Counted from the stretch's first letter, positions 5,831 through 14,741 are shown. The stretch: 28,229 bases of DNA from Ruminococcaceae bacterium UBA1448 (GCA_002329405.1 DCTE01000034.1:1791-30019), one strand, 5' to 3'. Notes: generated by a model from the sequence alone, not told the origin. A program made the numbers and translations.

Positions 5831-8800
5831 TTATTTAAAGTACTCAACACCGCTCTTGAAGATCAGCTGATCTTTTGTTCCGTCGATATTCTTGGCAAGG
5901 TCGCTGCCGATGACACGTTCACTGTGACCCATCTTACCCAGCACGCGGCCGTCAGGAGAGGTGATGCCTTCAATCGCCATAACCGAAGCATTGGGATTGA
6001 AGTGAATGTCATAGGTGGGGTTGCCTTCCAGATCGACATACTGGGTCGCAATCTGACCATTGGCTGCCATCTGCGCCACCAGTTCAGGAGTCGCGATAAA
6101 CCGTCCTTCACCGTGAGAAATCGGGATCATATGATAATCACCGACCGAGGTATTATACAGCCAGGGCGACTTATTGGATGCGATGCGGGTACGAACCATC
6201 ATCGACTGATGGCGGCCAATCGAGTTGAAGGTCAGGGTCGGAGAGTTGTCTTCCATCTCGACAATCTCGCCAAAGGGCACCAGACCCAGTTTAACCAAAG
6301 CCTGGAAACCGTTGCAGATACCCAGCATCAGGCCATCCCGCTGTTTGAGCAGGGTATGTACACCGTCCTTGATGCGCGGGTTGCGGAAGAAAGCAGTGAT
6401 AAATTTGCCGCTGCCGTCCGGTTCGTCACCGCCGGAGAAGCCGCCGGGAATCATGACGATCTGGCTCTCAGCCAGACGACGTGCGAACTCGTTGACCGAC
6501 TCTTCGATATCAGAACCATTCAGGTTACGGATGACAAAGACATCCGCCTGTGCACCAGCCTTTTCAAAGGCGCGTGCGGTATCATATTCGCAGTTGGTAC
6601 CCGGGAATACCGGAATCAGGACGCGGGGACGCGCAACTTTGATTGCCGGGGACAGTTTCGTTTCAGAAGTATAGGTAAAGGTCTCGGGCTTGCCTTCGGG
6701 AACAGCCGCCAGCGTATGATAGACCTTTTCGAGCTTTTCTTCGTACGAATTCTGGAGGTCATCCAGCTTGACTTTTTCGCCGCTGTACAGAGTGACAACC
6801 GGTTCCAGACGGGTGGTACCGATAACCGGCAGACCTTCTGCATCCGCTTCACCTGCCATCTCAAGTACAAAGCCGCCGTAAACAGGGTTGAACATCAGCG
6901 TCTTGCAGACATCAGCCGTAAAGGTAAAGCCAATCTTGTTGCCAAGACCCATCTTGACAATTGCTTCCGAAACACCGCCGTAACCCAGCGTCCATGCAGA
7001 CAGCACCTTACCTGCTGCGATCATATCACGTACACGGGTAAAGACTTCACGAACAGAAGCATAATCGGGCGTACCATCTTCGTTCATCTTCGGCAGCAGC
7101 AGCACGACCGGAGAGGTGACACACTTAAATTCGGGCGAAATGACCTTTCTCGCATCCGCCAGCGATACCGCAAACGAAACCAGCGTAGGCGGAACGTCGA
7201 TATCCTCAAAGGTACCGGACATCGAGTCCTTGCCGCCGATTGAAGCGGCCCCCAGCTGCCACTGTGCTTCCAGACCGCCCAGCAGTGCGCTCATTGGCTT
7301 GCCCCATCTGGTTGGATCGGAAGTCATTCTCTCAAAGTATTCCTGGAAGGTCAGCCAGCATTTTTCATGGTTGCCGCCGGCCGCAACCAGTTTTGCGATC
7401 GACTCAATAACCGCATACTGTGCACCCAGATAAGGGTTCTGTGCAGTCAGATCAGGGTTATAGCCCCACGCCATGACCGAACAGGTGTTGGTGTCACCAG
7501 TCAGAACCGGCAGTTTGGCAGCCATTGCCTGGGTCTTGGTCATCTGGTATTTACCGCCGTAAGGCATCGTAACGGTTGCGCCGCCGATCGACGAGTCAAA
7601 CATCGAGACCAGCCCCTTCTGCGAGCAGATATTGAGGTTGGACATATGTGCAACCCAGTTATCGGGCGTATTTTCCAGGACATTGACCGGATGGACTTCA
7701 GATACTTCGATCTTGACGTTGGTATGCTTTTCAGCACCGTTGGAATTCAGGAACTCTCTGGACAGGTCAACAATCGTATTGCCGCACCAGGTCATGGTCA
7801 TTCGTTCTTTATCGGTAACAGTCGCAACAACCGTTGCTTCGAGGTTTTCAGTATGTGCCAGCTGGATAAACTTTTCGACGTTTTCAGGAGCAACAACGAC
7901 TGCCATTCTCTCCTGGGATTCAGAGATTGCAAGCTCGGTGCCATCCAGACCGTCATATTTTTTCGGTACAGCATCCAGATTGATGTCCAGGCCATCTGCC
8001 AGCTCACCGATTGCAACCGAAACACCACCTGCACCAAAGTCGTTGCAGCGGCGAATCATCCGGGTGACCTCCGGGTCACGGAACAGACGGGCCAGCTCAC
8101 GTTCAATCGGGGCGTTGCCCTTCTGGACTTCAGCACCGCAGGTTTCCAGCGATTCCAGTGTATGGGATTTGGACGAACCGGTTGCACCGCCGCAGCCGTC
8201 ACGGCCGGTACGGCCGCCCAGCAGGATGACGATATCGCCGGGATCGGGGACTTCACGGATGACATTTTCGGCAGGAGCCGCACCAATGACTGCGCCGATC
8301 TCCATTCTCTTTGCAACATAGTTGGGATGGTAAACCTCGGTAACTTCGCCGGTTGCAAGGCCAATCTGGTTGCCATAAGAGGAATAGCCTCTTGCAGCAG
8401 TAGTCACGATCTTTTTCTGCGGGAGCTTGCCCTTGAGGGTCTGGCTTCTCGGAACAGTCGGGTCAGCCGCACCGGTCACACGCATTGCCTGGTAAACATA
8501 ACTGCGTCCCGAAAGCGGGTCACGGATTGCACCGCCCAGACAGGTTGCAGCACCACCGAAAGGTTCGATCTCGGTCGGATGGTTATGGGTCTCATTCTTA
8601 AACAGCAGCAGCCAGTCTTCCATTTTGCCGTCGACGTCTACCTGAATGCGGACGGTGCAGGCATTGATTTCATCAGATTCATCCAGGTCGGTCAGAATGC
8701 CATCTTTTTTCAGTTTCTTGGCACCGATGACAGCCATATCCATCAGGGTCATCGGTTTTTTCTTTTTGCCCTCGTACAGTTCCTTACGGACAGCCAGATA

Positions 8801-9547
8801 CTGCTCATAGGTCTTGCGAATAGCCGGATCGTCGATCTCAACTTGGTCGATAATTGTGCCGAAAGTAGTATGACGGCAATGGTCAGACCAGTAGGTATCA
8901 ATCAAACGAATTTCGGTGATGGTGGGGTCACGGTGTTCGATATATTTGAAGTAACGCTGGCAGAAGGCAATGTCGTCAAAATCCATTGCCAGGCTGTAAG
9001 ATACAATAAATCCGGCAAGTTCCTCATCCGACAGCTCGATAAATCCATCCAGTGTCTTGACAGTCGTCGGGATATCGTAGCTGACCGCCAGAGTGTCAAA
9101 CTTTGCAAGGGAGGCTTCTCTTGCCTCGACAGGGTTGATCAGCGTATTCTTGATGGTTTCAAACTCTTCGTCGGAGATCTCTCCGTCGATCAGATAAACG
9201 CGGGCGTTGCGTACTCTGGGACGGTCACCCTGGGTCATGATCTGGATGCACTGTTCGCAGGAATCCGCTCTCTGATCAAACTGGCCGGGCAGGTACTCGA
9301 CTGCCAGCAGCCGCTGGCCGGGCTGGAGTGCCGGGAGTTCTGCACAGGTCACATCGACTGCCGGCTCCGAAAAGATGGTACGGGAAGCAGTCTCAAAAGT
9401 TTCAGGATCAATTCCTTCGACATCATAACGGTTGAACAGACGGACGCTCTTCACCTTGATGCCAAGGGTGGAAATGTCGTGGCGAACACCATTTGCTTCC
9501 ACGGCAAATTCCGGTTTCTTTTCAACATAGATTCTGAAAACAGCCAT
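5831..9547 (-). CDS. purL: Phosphoribosylformylglycinamidine synthase, single-chain clostridial type
   Basis: A 1238-aa enzyme of purine biosynthesis: FGAR + glutamine + ATP to FGAM. It carries the PurS-like N-terminal part (MAVFRIYVEKK), the two AIR-synthase-like halves of the ATP-binding synthetase domain (for example THNHPTEIEPFGGAATCLGG and DFGAGGVSVAIGELADG) and a C-terminal class I glutaminase. The glutaminase region starts around RVLIPVFPGTNCEYDTA, has the nucleophile Cys at about 1078 in GICNGFQ and the HGEGRF segment near 1145. This large single-chain form is typical of Clostridia, where Bacillus has separate PurS, PurQ and PurL. The start at 9547 is chosen for the conserved MAVFRIYVEKK beginning and an upstream AAAGGA; the frame extends to an ATG at 9568 with no good ribosome site. 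No other pur gene is nearby. Confidence 0.97.
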   Translation of the reverse strand: MAVFRIYVEKKPEFAVEANGVRHDISTLGIKVKSVRLFNRYDVEGIDPETFETASRTIFSEPAVDVTCAELPALQPGQRLLAVEYLPGQFDQRADSCEQCIQIMTQGDRPRVRNARVYLIDGEISDEEFETIKNTLINPVEAREASLAKFDTLAVSYDIPTTVKTLDGFIELSDEELAGFIVSYSLAMDFDDIAFCQRYFKYIEHRDPTITEIRLIDTYWSDHCRHTTFGTIIDQVEIDDPAIRKTYEQYLAVRKELYEGKKKKPMTLMDMAVIGAKKLKKDGILTDLDESDEINACTVRIQVDVDGKMEDWLLLFKNETHNHPTEIEPFGGAATCLGGAIRDPLSGRSYVYQAMRVTGAADPTVPRSQTLKGKLPQKKIVTTAARGYSSYGNQIGLATGEVTEVYHPNYVAKRMEIGAVIGAAPAENVIREVPDPGDIVILLGGRTGRDGCGGATGSSKSHTLESLETCGAEVQKGNAPIERELARLFRDPEVTRMIRRCNDFGAGGVSVAIGELADGLDINLDAVPKKYDGLDGTELAISESQERMAVVVAPENVEKFIQLAHTENLEATVVATVTDKERMTMTWCGNTIVDLSREFLNSNGAEKHTNVKIEVSEVHPVNVLENTPDNWVAHMSNLNICSQKGLVSMFDSSIGGATVTMPYGGKYQMTKTQAMAAKLPVLTGDTNTCSVMAWGYNPDLTAQNPYLGAQYAVIESIAKLVAAGGNHEKCWLTFQEYFERMTSDPTRWGKPMSALLGGLEAQWQLGAASIGGKDSMSGTFEDIDVPPTLVSFAVSLADARKVISPEFKCVTSPVVLLLPKMNEDGTPDYASVREVFTRVRDMIAAGKVLSAWTLGYGGVSEAIVKMGLGNKIGFTFTADVCKTLMFNPVYGGFVLEMAGEADAEGLPVIGTTRLEPVVTLYSGEKVKLDDLQNSYEEKLEKVYHTLAAVPEGKPETFTYTSETKLSPAIKVARPRVLIPVFPGTNCEYDTARAFEKAGAQADVFVIRNLNGSDIEESVNEFARRLAESQIVMIPGGFSGGDEPDGSGKFITAFFRNPRIKDGVHTLLKQRDGLMLGICNGFQALVKLGLVPFGEIVEMEDNSPTLTFNSIGRHQSMMVRTRIASNKSPWLYNTSVGDYHMIPISHGEGRFIATPELVAQMAANGQIATQYVDLEGNPTYDIHFNPNASVMAIEGITSPDGRVLGKMGHSERVIGSDLAKNIDGTKDQLIFKSGVEYFK

Positions 9548-9570
9548 ATTTTCACAAGTCCTTTCCATAC

Positions 9571-9588
9571 TTTTCCGATAACGGAAAA
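9571..9588 (-). promoter_or_regulatory. Small hairpin just upstream of the purL ribosome site
   Basis: TTTTCCG and CGGAAAA (9571-9577, 9582-9588) form a perfect 7-bp stem with a 4-nt loop in the purL leader, close to the AAAGGA site. It could affect translation; no known riboswitch motif is present. Confidence 0.35.
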
Positions 9589-9599
9589 CAGTTTAAAGG

Positions 9600-9640
9600 T
9601 AAAAGGCGGCCTTTTCGGATTTATTCCAAAATGCCGCCAT
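9600..9640 (-). terminator. Terminator or attenuator between mtaB and purL
   Basis: On the minus strand GGCGGC (plus 9633-9638) pairs with GCCGCC (9605-9610) and is followed by TTTT. It can end mtaB transcription. A second stem, CCGCCTG/CAGGCGG at 9675-9681/9690-9696, lies directly after the mtaB stop without a T-run. Confidence 0.6.
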
Positions 9641-9696
9641 GCAAACGGGCAAAGCCCTTTTACAGCAATTCAATCCGCCTGCCGTCTCACAGGCGG

Positions 9697-11004
9697 TCAT
9701 ACCTCGTCCGGTGACAGCACCTCTCCGAGACAACGGTTGTCCACCCGGGAAGTCAGCCGGACCGGAACAATCCTTCCGACCATTTCTTCACCGCACTGCA
9801 CCACCACCGGCGTATAGTTGGCGGTATACCCTTCATACCCCAGCGGGGTTTTGGTCGACTCAATCAAAACCTTTTCTACCCGGCCGACCATTTTTTCCAA
9901 AAAAGCGATCCGGGTCCTGTCGGTGACAGCAATCATCGCCCGGCTGCGGGCAGATTTTTCCTGCTCGGACAACTGCTCAGGTCTTGCAGCAGCCGGCGTA
10001 CCATCCCTTCTGGAATAAGGGAAAACATGTACCCGTGCAAATCCAATCTTTTCAGCAAACGCCGCTGAAGCCGCGAAATCTTCTTCGGTTTCACCCGGGA
10101 AGCCGACCAGAATATCGGTGGTAATCGCAGGAAGCGGAAACGCTTTTCGGATTGCATCAACAATCCGCTCATATTCAGCCGTATCATAATGACGGTTCAT
10201 GCTCCGCAGCGTCCGGTCACAGCCGCTTTGCAGCGCAAGATGAAATTGTGGACAGAAGTTGGGGAAAGTCGCCATCTCGGCAATATCCTCATCTGACAGC
10301 AGCTCCGGTTCCAGACTGCCCAGCCGCACCCGCTTGATGCCCGGCACCATACAGGCCAGCCGTACCGCGTCAATCAGCCGCAATCCGACTTCTTTTCCAT
10401 AGGAAGAAAGGTTGATACCAACCAGCACGACCTCTTTATAGCCGGATTGCGCCAGTGCCATCAGTTCCCGCTCAATATCCGCCAGCGGTTTGGAGCGAAC
10501 CGGCCCCCTTGCCTTGGGAATAATGCAGTAGGAGCAATACCGTTCACAGCCGTCCTCAATCTTGACATACGCCCGGGTACGGTTGCCCAACCCGGTTACC
10601 TGCATAGATTCAAAAGCTTCTCCCCGCTGATGGGCGGGAATATCGACAATCCGCTGTCCAGTTTTGCGTATCTGCTCGACCAGTTCTGGAATTTTAGCGC
10701 GTGCCAGTTCCCCAGTCACAATATCCGCCTCCATGATCTCAGCAGCCGCTTCCGGGAACGCCTGTGGATAGCATCCGGTCAACACGCCGATTGCACCCGG
10801 ATTTTTCTTTTTCATTCTGCGAAGCAGCTGGCGGGTCTTCTGGTCCCCGGTAGAAGTCACAGTGCAGGAATTAAGCAAGCAGACGTCTGCTTCACCATCC
10901 GGCGATACAATTTCATAACCTCTTGCACGGAAAAGCTCAGCCAGGACTTCTGTTTCATACTGGTTTACTTTACATCCAACCGTCATCAAAGCAATGCGCG
11001 GCAA
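9697..11004 (-). CDS. mtaB: tRNA t6A37 methylthiotransferase MtaB
   Basis: A 435-aa radical-SAM methylthiotransferase converting t6A37 to ms2t6A37 in tRNAs reading ANN codons. The N-terminal UPF0004 domain has cluster cysteines at 11 (VGCKVNQYE), 47 (NSCTVT) and 78 (TGCYPQ); the radical-SAM motif CxxxCxxC is at 153/157/160 (DGCERYCSYCIIP). GCKVNQYE and CTVTSTGDQKTRQ fit MtaB rather than MiaB or RimO. A TRAM-like tail closes the protein. The start is a TTG at 11004 (LPRIALMTVGCK in the frame), with GGGAGGA six bases upstream. The frame continues to an ATG at 11076, but that extension lacks a ribosome site and family similarity. Confidence 0.93.
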   Translation of the reverse strand: MPRIALMTVGCKVNQYETEVLAELFRARGYEIVSPDGEADVCLLNSCTVTSTGDQKTRQLLRRMKKKNPGAIGVLTGCYPQAFPEAAAEIMEADIVTGELARAKIPELVEQIRKTGQRIVDIPAHQRGEAFESMQVTGLGNRTRAYVKIEDGCERYCSYCIIPKARGPVRSKPLADIERELMALAQSGYKEVVLVGINLSSYGKEVGLRLIDAVRLACMVPGIKRVRLGSLEPELLSDEDIAEMATFPNFCPQFHLALQSGCDRTLRSMNRHYDTAEYERIVDAIRKAFPLPAITTDILVGFPGETEEDFAASAAFAEKIGFARVHVFPYSRRDGTPAAARPEQLSEQEKSARSRAMIAVTDRTRIAFLEKMVGRVEKVLIESTKTPLGYEGYTANYTPVVVQCGEEMVGRIVPVRLTSRVDNRCLGEVLSPDEV

Positions 11005-11222
11005 AAAAAATCCTCCCTTACAGCTCGTTATTTTCTTGACAATGCCTGTATTTCCGATCAACGGTGCATTTTGCACTGTACAGGTGGTATTTTGCCAAAT
11101 TCGGCATAAAATTCAATTGTCATAATATCACATAAAAATAAAAGAATGTTGTGCAGTCTCTATAATTACGACCGGTCACTGATTATATTATAATGGAATA
11201 AATAGAAATTGGCAAGAGCCAG

Positions 11223-11251
11223 TTGACTTAAAGAAATGTTCCTGCTATACT
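11223..11251 (+). promoter_or_regulatory. Strong promoter for the tandem HPr-like genes
   Basis: TTGACT (11223-11228), a 17-base spacer and TATACT (11246-11251). It gives a leader of roughly 110 nt before the first HPr-like gene. Confidence 0.75.
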
Positions 11252-11272
11252 TTAATTACGGTAAGAATGACG

Positions 11273-11348
11273 AACCTGTCTCCAGCATTTTGCGCGCAGT
11301 GATTTTGAAGCTGGTCCGTTGTTCTGCCGAAAGCTGTTGCGTCAGGTT
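11273..11348 (+). promoter_or_regulatory. Structured leader of the HPr-like genes
   Basis: AACCTG (11273-11278) is complementary to CAGGTT (11343-11348), the latter ending directly before the AGGAGG ribosome site; inside, CCAGC (11282-11286) pairs with GCTGG (11310-11314). The leader could fold into a branched structure closed next to the ribosome site. It matches no riboswitch known to me. Confidence 0.35.
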
Positions 11349-11366
11349 AGGAGGATTTCCCGGAAG

Positions 11367-11597
11367 ATGAGAACCTGCAAAATTCTGCTGAATACACCAG
11401 CCGATGTCAGAGAACTGGTCGAACTGGTCAGCAGGTGTATTTATCAAGTCGGGCTGGTGTCCGGCCGGTATGCGGTCGACGCAAAATCCATCATGGGTGT
11501 TTTCAGCCTTGACCTGTCCAAACCAGTTACGCTCTGTGCTCACTTCGACGACGCCGATGGGTTGTTTGTCGAGCTACAGAAATTCAGGGTTGCTTAA
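11367..11597 (+). CDS. HPr-like protein without the phosphorylatable His (copy 1)
   Basis: A 76-aa protein resembling the PTS phosphocarrier HPr in its second half: SGRYAVDAKSIMGVFSLDLSKP corresponds to the HPr segment around regulatory Ser46 (KSIMGVMSL in Bacillus), and the Ser is kept. The catalytic His15 loop (G-[IL]-H-A-R-P) is absent; NTPADVRELVELV stands in its place. It therefore should not pass phosphate from enzyme I to sugar permeases, and resembles Crh (HPr with His15 lost) in principle. The start at 11367 follows AGGAGG by 12 bases, somewhat long; the frame itself opens at 11319. A second copy follows 150 bases later. Confidence 0.7.
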   Translation: MRTCKILLNTPADVRELVELVSRCIYQVGLVSGRYAVDAKSIMGVFSLDLSKPVTLCAHFDDADGLFVELQKFRVA

Positions 11598-11749
11598 TTT
11601 GAAGCATGCACAGACAAAAGCCAGCCGGGGTCCGGCTACAGTAACCCCGATTATTCGTCAGCGGCACCGGAAGTGACCTCAAAATAAAAAGAGAAAAGGT
11701 TTTTCCATGTCCACCCAGAACACATTTTATGACAAAGAGGAGAATAAAT

Positions 11750-11989
11750 ATGAAGAAAGTTTGCCAGATTCAGCTTAAAACCGTAAATGAAGTCAAGCAT
11801 TTTGTTGACATTATGACCCAGTGCCCTTATGACGTCGACCTGCTCTCCGGCCGATATGTCATCGATGCAAAATCGCTGATGGGTATTTTCAGTCTTGACC
11901 TGACCAAACCGATCGATCTGGCCGTCTCGACCGACGATGTTGACGATCTGCTGAAAAAGATTGACTTCTGCATCATCAAAAATGATTGA
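11750..11989 (+). CDS. HPr-like protein without the phosphorylatable His (copy 2)
   Basis: A 79-aa protein paralogous to the preceding gene: both share SGRY..DAKS.MG.FSLDL.KP. The HPr Ser46 region is kept (KSLMGIFSL), while the His15 loop is replaced by KTVNEVKHFVDIM. HPr-family proteins of this kind occur widely in Clostridia; their function is not established, and a signalling role like Crh is inference. The start at 11750 is supported by AGAGGAG 7 bases upstream; the frame extends to 11729 without a better site. A strong terminator at 12134-12184 ends the unit. Confidence 0.8.
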   Translation: MKKVCQIQLKTVNEVKHFVDIMTQCPYDVDLLSGRYVIDAKSLMGIFSLDLTKPIDLAVSTDDVDDLLKKIDFCIIKND

Positions 11990-12133
11990 TGGACAAAGCG
12001 GTCAAATATATTTGTATTGTGGCCAGACCATTTGCTGCCGTATGCGCGCAAGGCACCAAATGATGACGCACTGATTTTGTTATCCGCACCAACCGACAAA
12101 AGGTTGTGTAAAACCACCAACAGATATAACGCC

Positions 12134-12184
12134 AGCATCAGCCGGACAGAAGCAATATGTTTCTGTCCGGCTGATGCTTTTTAT
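12134..12184 (+). terminator. Intrinsic terminator after the HPr-like genes
   Basis: A perfect 18-bp stem (12134-12151 with 12161-12178), 9-nt loop, followed by TTTTATTT. Confidence 0.92.
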
Positions 12185-12241
12185 TTGACCGGCAAAATCA
12201 AACCACCTAATGCCATAATCGGACCATCTATTTAAAAGGCC

Positions 12242-12270
12242 TTGTATCTGTACGCAATTTTTTTTATACT
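12242..12270 (+). promoter_or_regulatory. Promoter for the LytTR-DUF3021 pair
   Basis: TTGTAT (12242-12247), a 17-base spacer containing a T-tract, and TATACT (12265-12270), 24 bases before the LytTR start. LytTR/DUF3021 pairs are often autoregulated, so the protein may bind near here, but I could not identify a convincing site. Confidence 0.6.
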
Positions 12271-12293
12271 GAAAATGCCAAGGAGGTGGTACG

Positions 12294-12734
12294 ATGCAGA
12301 TCGATATCAAAATTGACGAATCCTGTCCCGAACTGCGCATCATAATTGTAACGAATCAGATTACCGACGAAATTCAGGAAATCATTAATAAACTTTCGAA
12401 TCCATCTGCCCGGATGCTCACTGGATTCCGAGGAAATACGCTGAAGATCCTCAATCAGCAGGAAATTATACGAATTTATACACAATCAGGAAAAGTCCTG
12501 GCTGCCACAGTTTCAGGGGAATATACCCTTCGTTTTCGGCTGTATGAACTGGAAGCACGGCTGGACCCAGAAATTTTTGTACGTATTTCCAATTCGGAAA
12601 TTATCAATCTGAAAAAAGTAAAGGGATTTGATCTCAGCCTTGCAGGAAATATCCGGGTCACCCTTACCGACGGAGCCGTTACATATGTTTCAAGACGGTA
12701 TATATCCAAAATTAAAAAATTGCTGGGAATATGA
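12294..12734 (+). CDS. LytTR-family DNA-binding regulator
   Basis: A 146-aa protein with a short N-terminal segment (about 40 aa, no receiver domain) and a C-terminal LytTR DNA-binding domain (roughly 45-146). The domain is recognised from RISNSEIINLKKVKGFDL and VSRRYISKIKKLLGI, typical for the domain's end. It is a transcription regulator that probably acts together with the membrane protein encoded 11 bases downstream; such LytTR-DUF3021 pairs are common in Firmicutes and often control their own promoter. The ribosome site is AAGGAGGTGG, 4-5 bases before the ATG. No histidine kinase is nearby. Confidence 0.88.
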   Translation: MQIDIKIDESCPELRIIIVTNQITDEIQEIINKLSNPSARMLTGFRGNTLKILNQQEIIRIYTQSGKVLAATVSGEYTLRFRLYELEARLDPEIFVRISNSEIINLKKVKGFDLSLAGNIRVTLTDGAVTYVSRRYISKIKKLLGI

Positions 12735-12745
12735 GGTGAATTTTT

Positions 12746-13201
12746 ATGAAAAAAAAGGTTTTACTATATGCACTTATTGGTGCCCCTGTCGGCGTAACAA
12801 TTGGGACAGTAATTACTATTTTGATTTCTTTAACGGCCGGAGATGGAAATTTTTACCCAGTTGTTCCCATCCTATCTGAAAAATGCAACAATGAGCTGAA
12901 TGCGGTCATTGTTCAAACCGTTTGCCTGCTGATTTACGGAGCCGTATGGTCGGCCGCTTCATTGATCTGGCGGATGGAAGGCTGGAACATTACCCGACAA
13001 ACTATTACACATCTGATCATTTGTTCAGGTATAACCTTCCCAGTCGCTTATTTTATGTACTGGATGGAACATTCAATATGGGGAATTCTATCCTATTTTG
13101 GCATATTTCTGGCAATTTATCTGGTGATCTGGCTCTCGCTGTACCTGTCGATAAAAAGAAAAATCCGTCAGATCAACAAACGATTCCAGCATTCCAGCTA
13201 A
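12746..13201 (+). CDS. DUF3021-family membrane protein
   Basis: A 151-aa protein with four hydrophobic segments (about 6-29, 52-73, 86-107 and 110-136) and a basic C-terminal tail (SIKRKIRQINKRFQ), the architecture of DUF3021 proteins. It is coupled to the LytTR gene: its ribosome site GAGGTG overlaps the upstream stop codon and the gap is 11 bases. It probably holds or inhibits the LytTR regulator at the membrane, as in analogous membrane-inhibitor/LytTR systems; that is inference. No terminator is visible before the next gene. Confidence 0.85.
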   Translation: MKKKVLLYALIGAPVGVTIGTVITILISLTAGDGNFYPVVPILSEKCNNELNAVIVQTVCLLIYGAVWSAASLIWRMEGWNITRQTITHLIICSGITFPVAYFMYWMEHSIWGILSYFGIFLAIYLVIWLSLYLSIKRKIRQINKRFQHSS

Positions 13202-13301
13202 AACAGCCTGAATATGGATTAACCGGACACTATGTGAATATCTCAGACCCCGTCCACATATAATAGTTACAGTAAAGTATGAAGGAAAGGCGGCGTCTGA
13301 T

Positions 13302-14504
13302 ATGATAAGAACCCGGCAGAAGAAAGGGCTGTGTGCAGCCTGTGTGTCTCTTTTTTCCGCCATCTGGCTCTGTTGCGGAACTGCACTGGCAGAAGAAGCA
13401 CCATCCAGCACAGTACAGCTGGATATCCCGGCAAAAAGCTGTATCTTGACCGACAGCGCAGGCAATGTCCTGTATGAAGATAATGCTGATCAGCAGATGC
13501 CGCCGGCTTCGATTACCAAAATCATGACCCTACTGCTGACCTTTGAGGCTCTGGACGCAGGTACACTGTCAGAAGACCAGATGGTTACCTGCTCAGAATA
13601 TGCCGCCTCGATGGGGGGAACACAGATCTGGCTGGAACCAGGCGAGGAGATGGCTCTGTCGGATATTATCAAGGCAACGGCCGTCAATTCCGCCAACGAC
13701 TGCGCGATGGTGCTGGCCGAAACGGTCGCCGGCAGTGAAGAGGCGTTTGTCGCAATGATGAACGAAAAAGCCGCTGCTCTGGGGATGACCGGCACGCATT
13801 TTGAAAATCCAACCGGGCTGGATGCCGACGGGCATCTGTCCACTGCAAGAGATATCGCGATCATGTCCGCCGAACTGCTCAAACATGAGGGCGTTACTGA
13901 ATATACCACCATCTGGATGGATTCGCTCCGAAACGGCGAAACCGGTCTGGTTAATACCAATAAGCTGGTACGGTATTATACCGGCTGTACCGGACTGAAA
14001 ACCGGCACAACCGATGGTGCCGGCAGCTGCCTTTCCGCAACTGCGACGAGGGACGGCGTGTCGCTGATCGCAGTATCCATGGGCAGTGAAACATCCAACG
14101 ACCGGTTTGCTTCCTGCCGGACACTGCTGGACTATGGTTTTGCCTCTTATGAGAATTTTACCCCTGTTCTGGATGACCAGACCCTTGCCCCTGTTCCGGC
14201 TCTCGGCGGACAGAGCGAACAGGTTTCGATCTCTGCCGACATGCCCGAAGGGATTCTGATCCCAAAGGGAATGGCTGATCAGGTCAAGGTCGAGGTAACA
14301 AAAGAAAGCACAGTCACTGCTCCAGTAGAAGAAGGAACTGTACTGGGCAACGCAGTAATCTCGCTGGACGGGAAGGTGCTGGCACAAATCCCGCTGCGGG
14401 CAAAAGAGCAGGTCGAAAAGATTGATTTTTCTTTCGCGCTGCGCAGGTTATGGATGCTTTTTACCATTTCTCCGTTTGCTGAAGAGGAAATACAGAAAAA
14501 TTGA
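13302..14504 (+). CDS. Serine-type D-Ala-D-Ala carboxypeptidase (DacF/PBP5-like)
   Basis: A 400-aa peptidase S11 protein that trims the terminal D-Ala from peptidoglycan pentapeptides outside the membrane. A signal peptide covers residues 1-30 (likely cut after ALA). The three active-site motifs are S70-I-T-K73, S130-A-N132 and K233-T-G235, all complete. A C-terminal beta domain (about 290-370) precedes a hydrophobic/amphipathic end (FSFALRRLWMLFTISPF) that may anchor it to the membrane. The gene starts with ATG after GAAGGAAAGG. A TATAAT at 13259-13264 lies upstream, but no good -35 box is visible. Which dac paralogue this is cannot be told. Confidence 0.92.
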   Translation: MIRTRQKKGLCAACVSLFSAIWLCCGTALAEEAPSSTVQLDIPAKSCILTDSAGNVLYEDNADQQMPPASITKIMTLLLTFEALDAGTLSEDQMVTCSEYAASMGGTQIWLEPGEEMALSDIIKATAVNSANDCAMVLAETVAGSEEAFVAMMNEKAAALGMTGTHFENPTGLDADGHLSTARDIAIMSAELLKHEGVTEYTTIWMDSLRNGETGLVNTNKLVRYYTGCTGLKTGTTDGAGSCLSATATRDGVSLIAVSMGSETSNDRFASCRTLLDYGFASYENFTPVLDDQTLAPVPALGGQSEQVSISADMPEGILIPKGMADQVKVEVTKESTVTAPVEEGTVLGNAVISLDGKVLAQIPLRAKEQVEKIDFSFALRRLWMLFTISPFAEEEIQKN

Positions 14505-14605
14505 CAGAAATGGACCATCTTTTAAAAAAGTGTAAGAAATCTGAAAAATAATCTGTTATCGGTAGGTTGTTGTCAAATTTTTCTGAAAAAAACCGGTAAA
14601 ATGGC

Positions 14606-14634
14606 TTGAATATCCCCGTTTCATGTAGTACAAT
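14606..14634 (+). promoter_or_regulatory. Promoter for glucose-6-phosphate isomerase
   Basis: TTGAAT (14606-14611), 17-base spacer, TACAAT (14629-14634); about 100 bases of leader before the pgi start. The rest of the 14505-14741 gap is AT-rich with no gene. Confidence 0.7.
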
Positions 14635-14741
14635 AAGATTGCGGAATAGTCCGTACACAAAACTTTGTTTGTGTTTCTTATTTTCCCATATGGTTTAAAT
14701 ATCGGGATTTTAATATTCTGAAACAGAGGGGGTATACGCCA

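Noticed and set aside
7367..9817. 816-codon plus-strand open frame opposite purL, and a second of 481 codons at 5798-7243
   Set aside because: They are antisense to a clearly functional purL, have low-complexity shadow composition, no ribosome sites and no recognisable domain; long antisense frames are a by-product of purL codon bias.
11005..11076. ATG-initiated longer mtaB
   Set aside because: The extension has no ribosome site, whereas a TTG at 11004 has an ideal one and starts at the conserved N-terminus.
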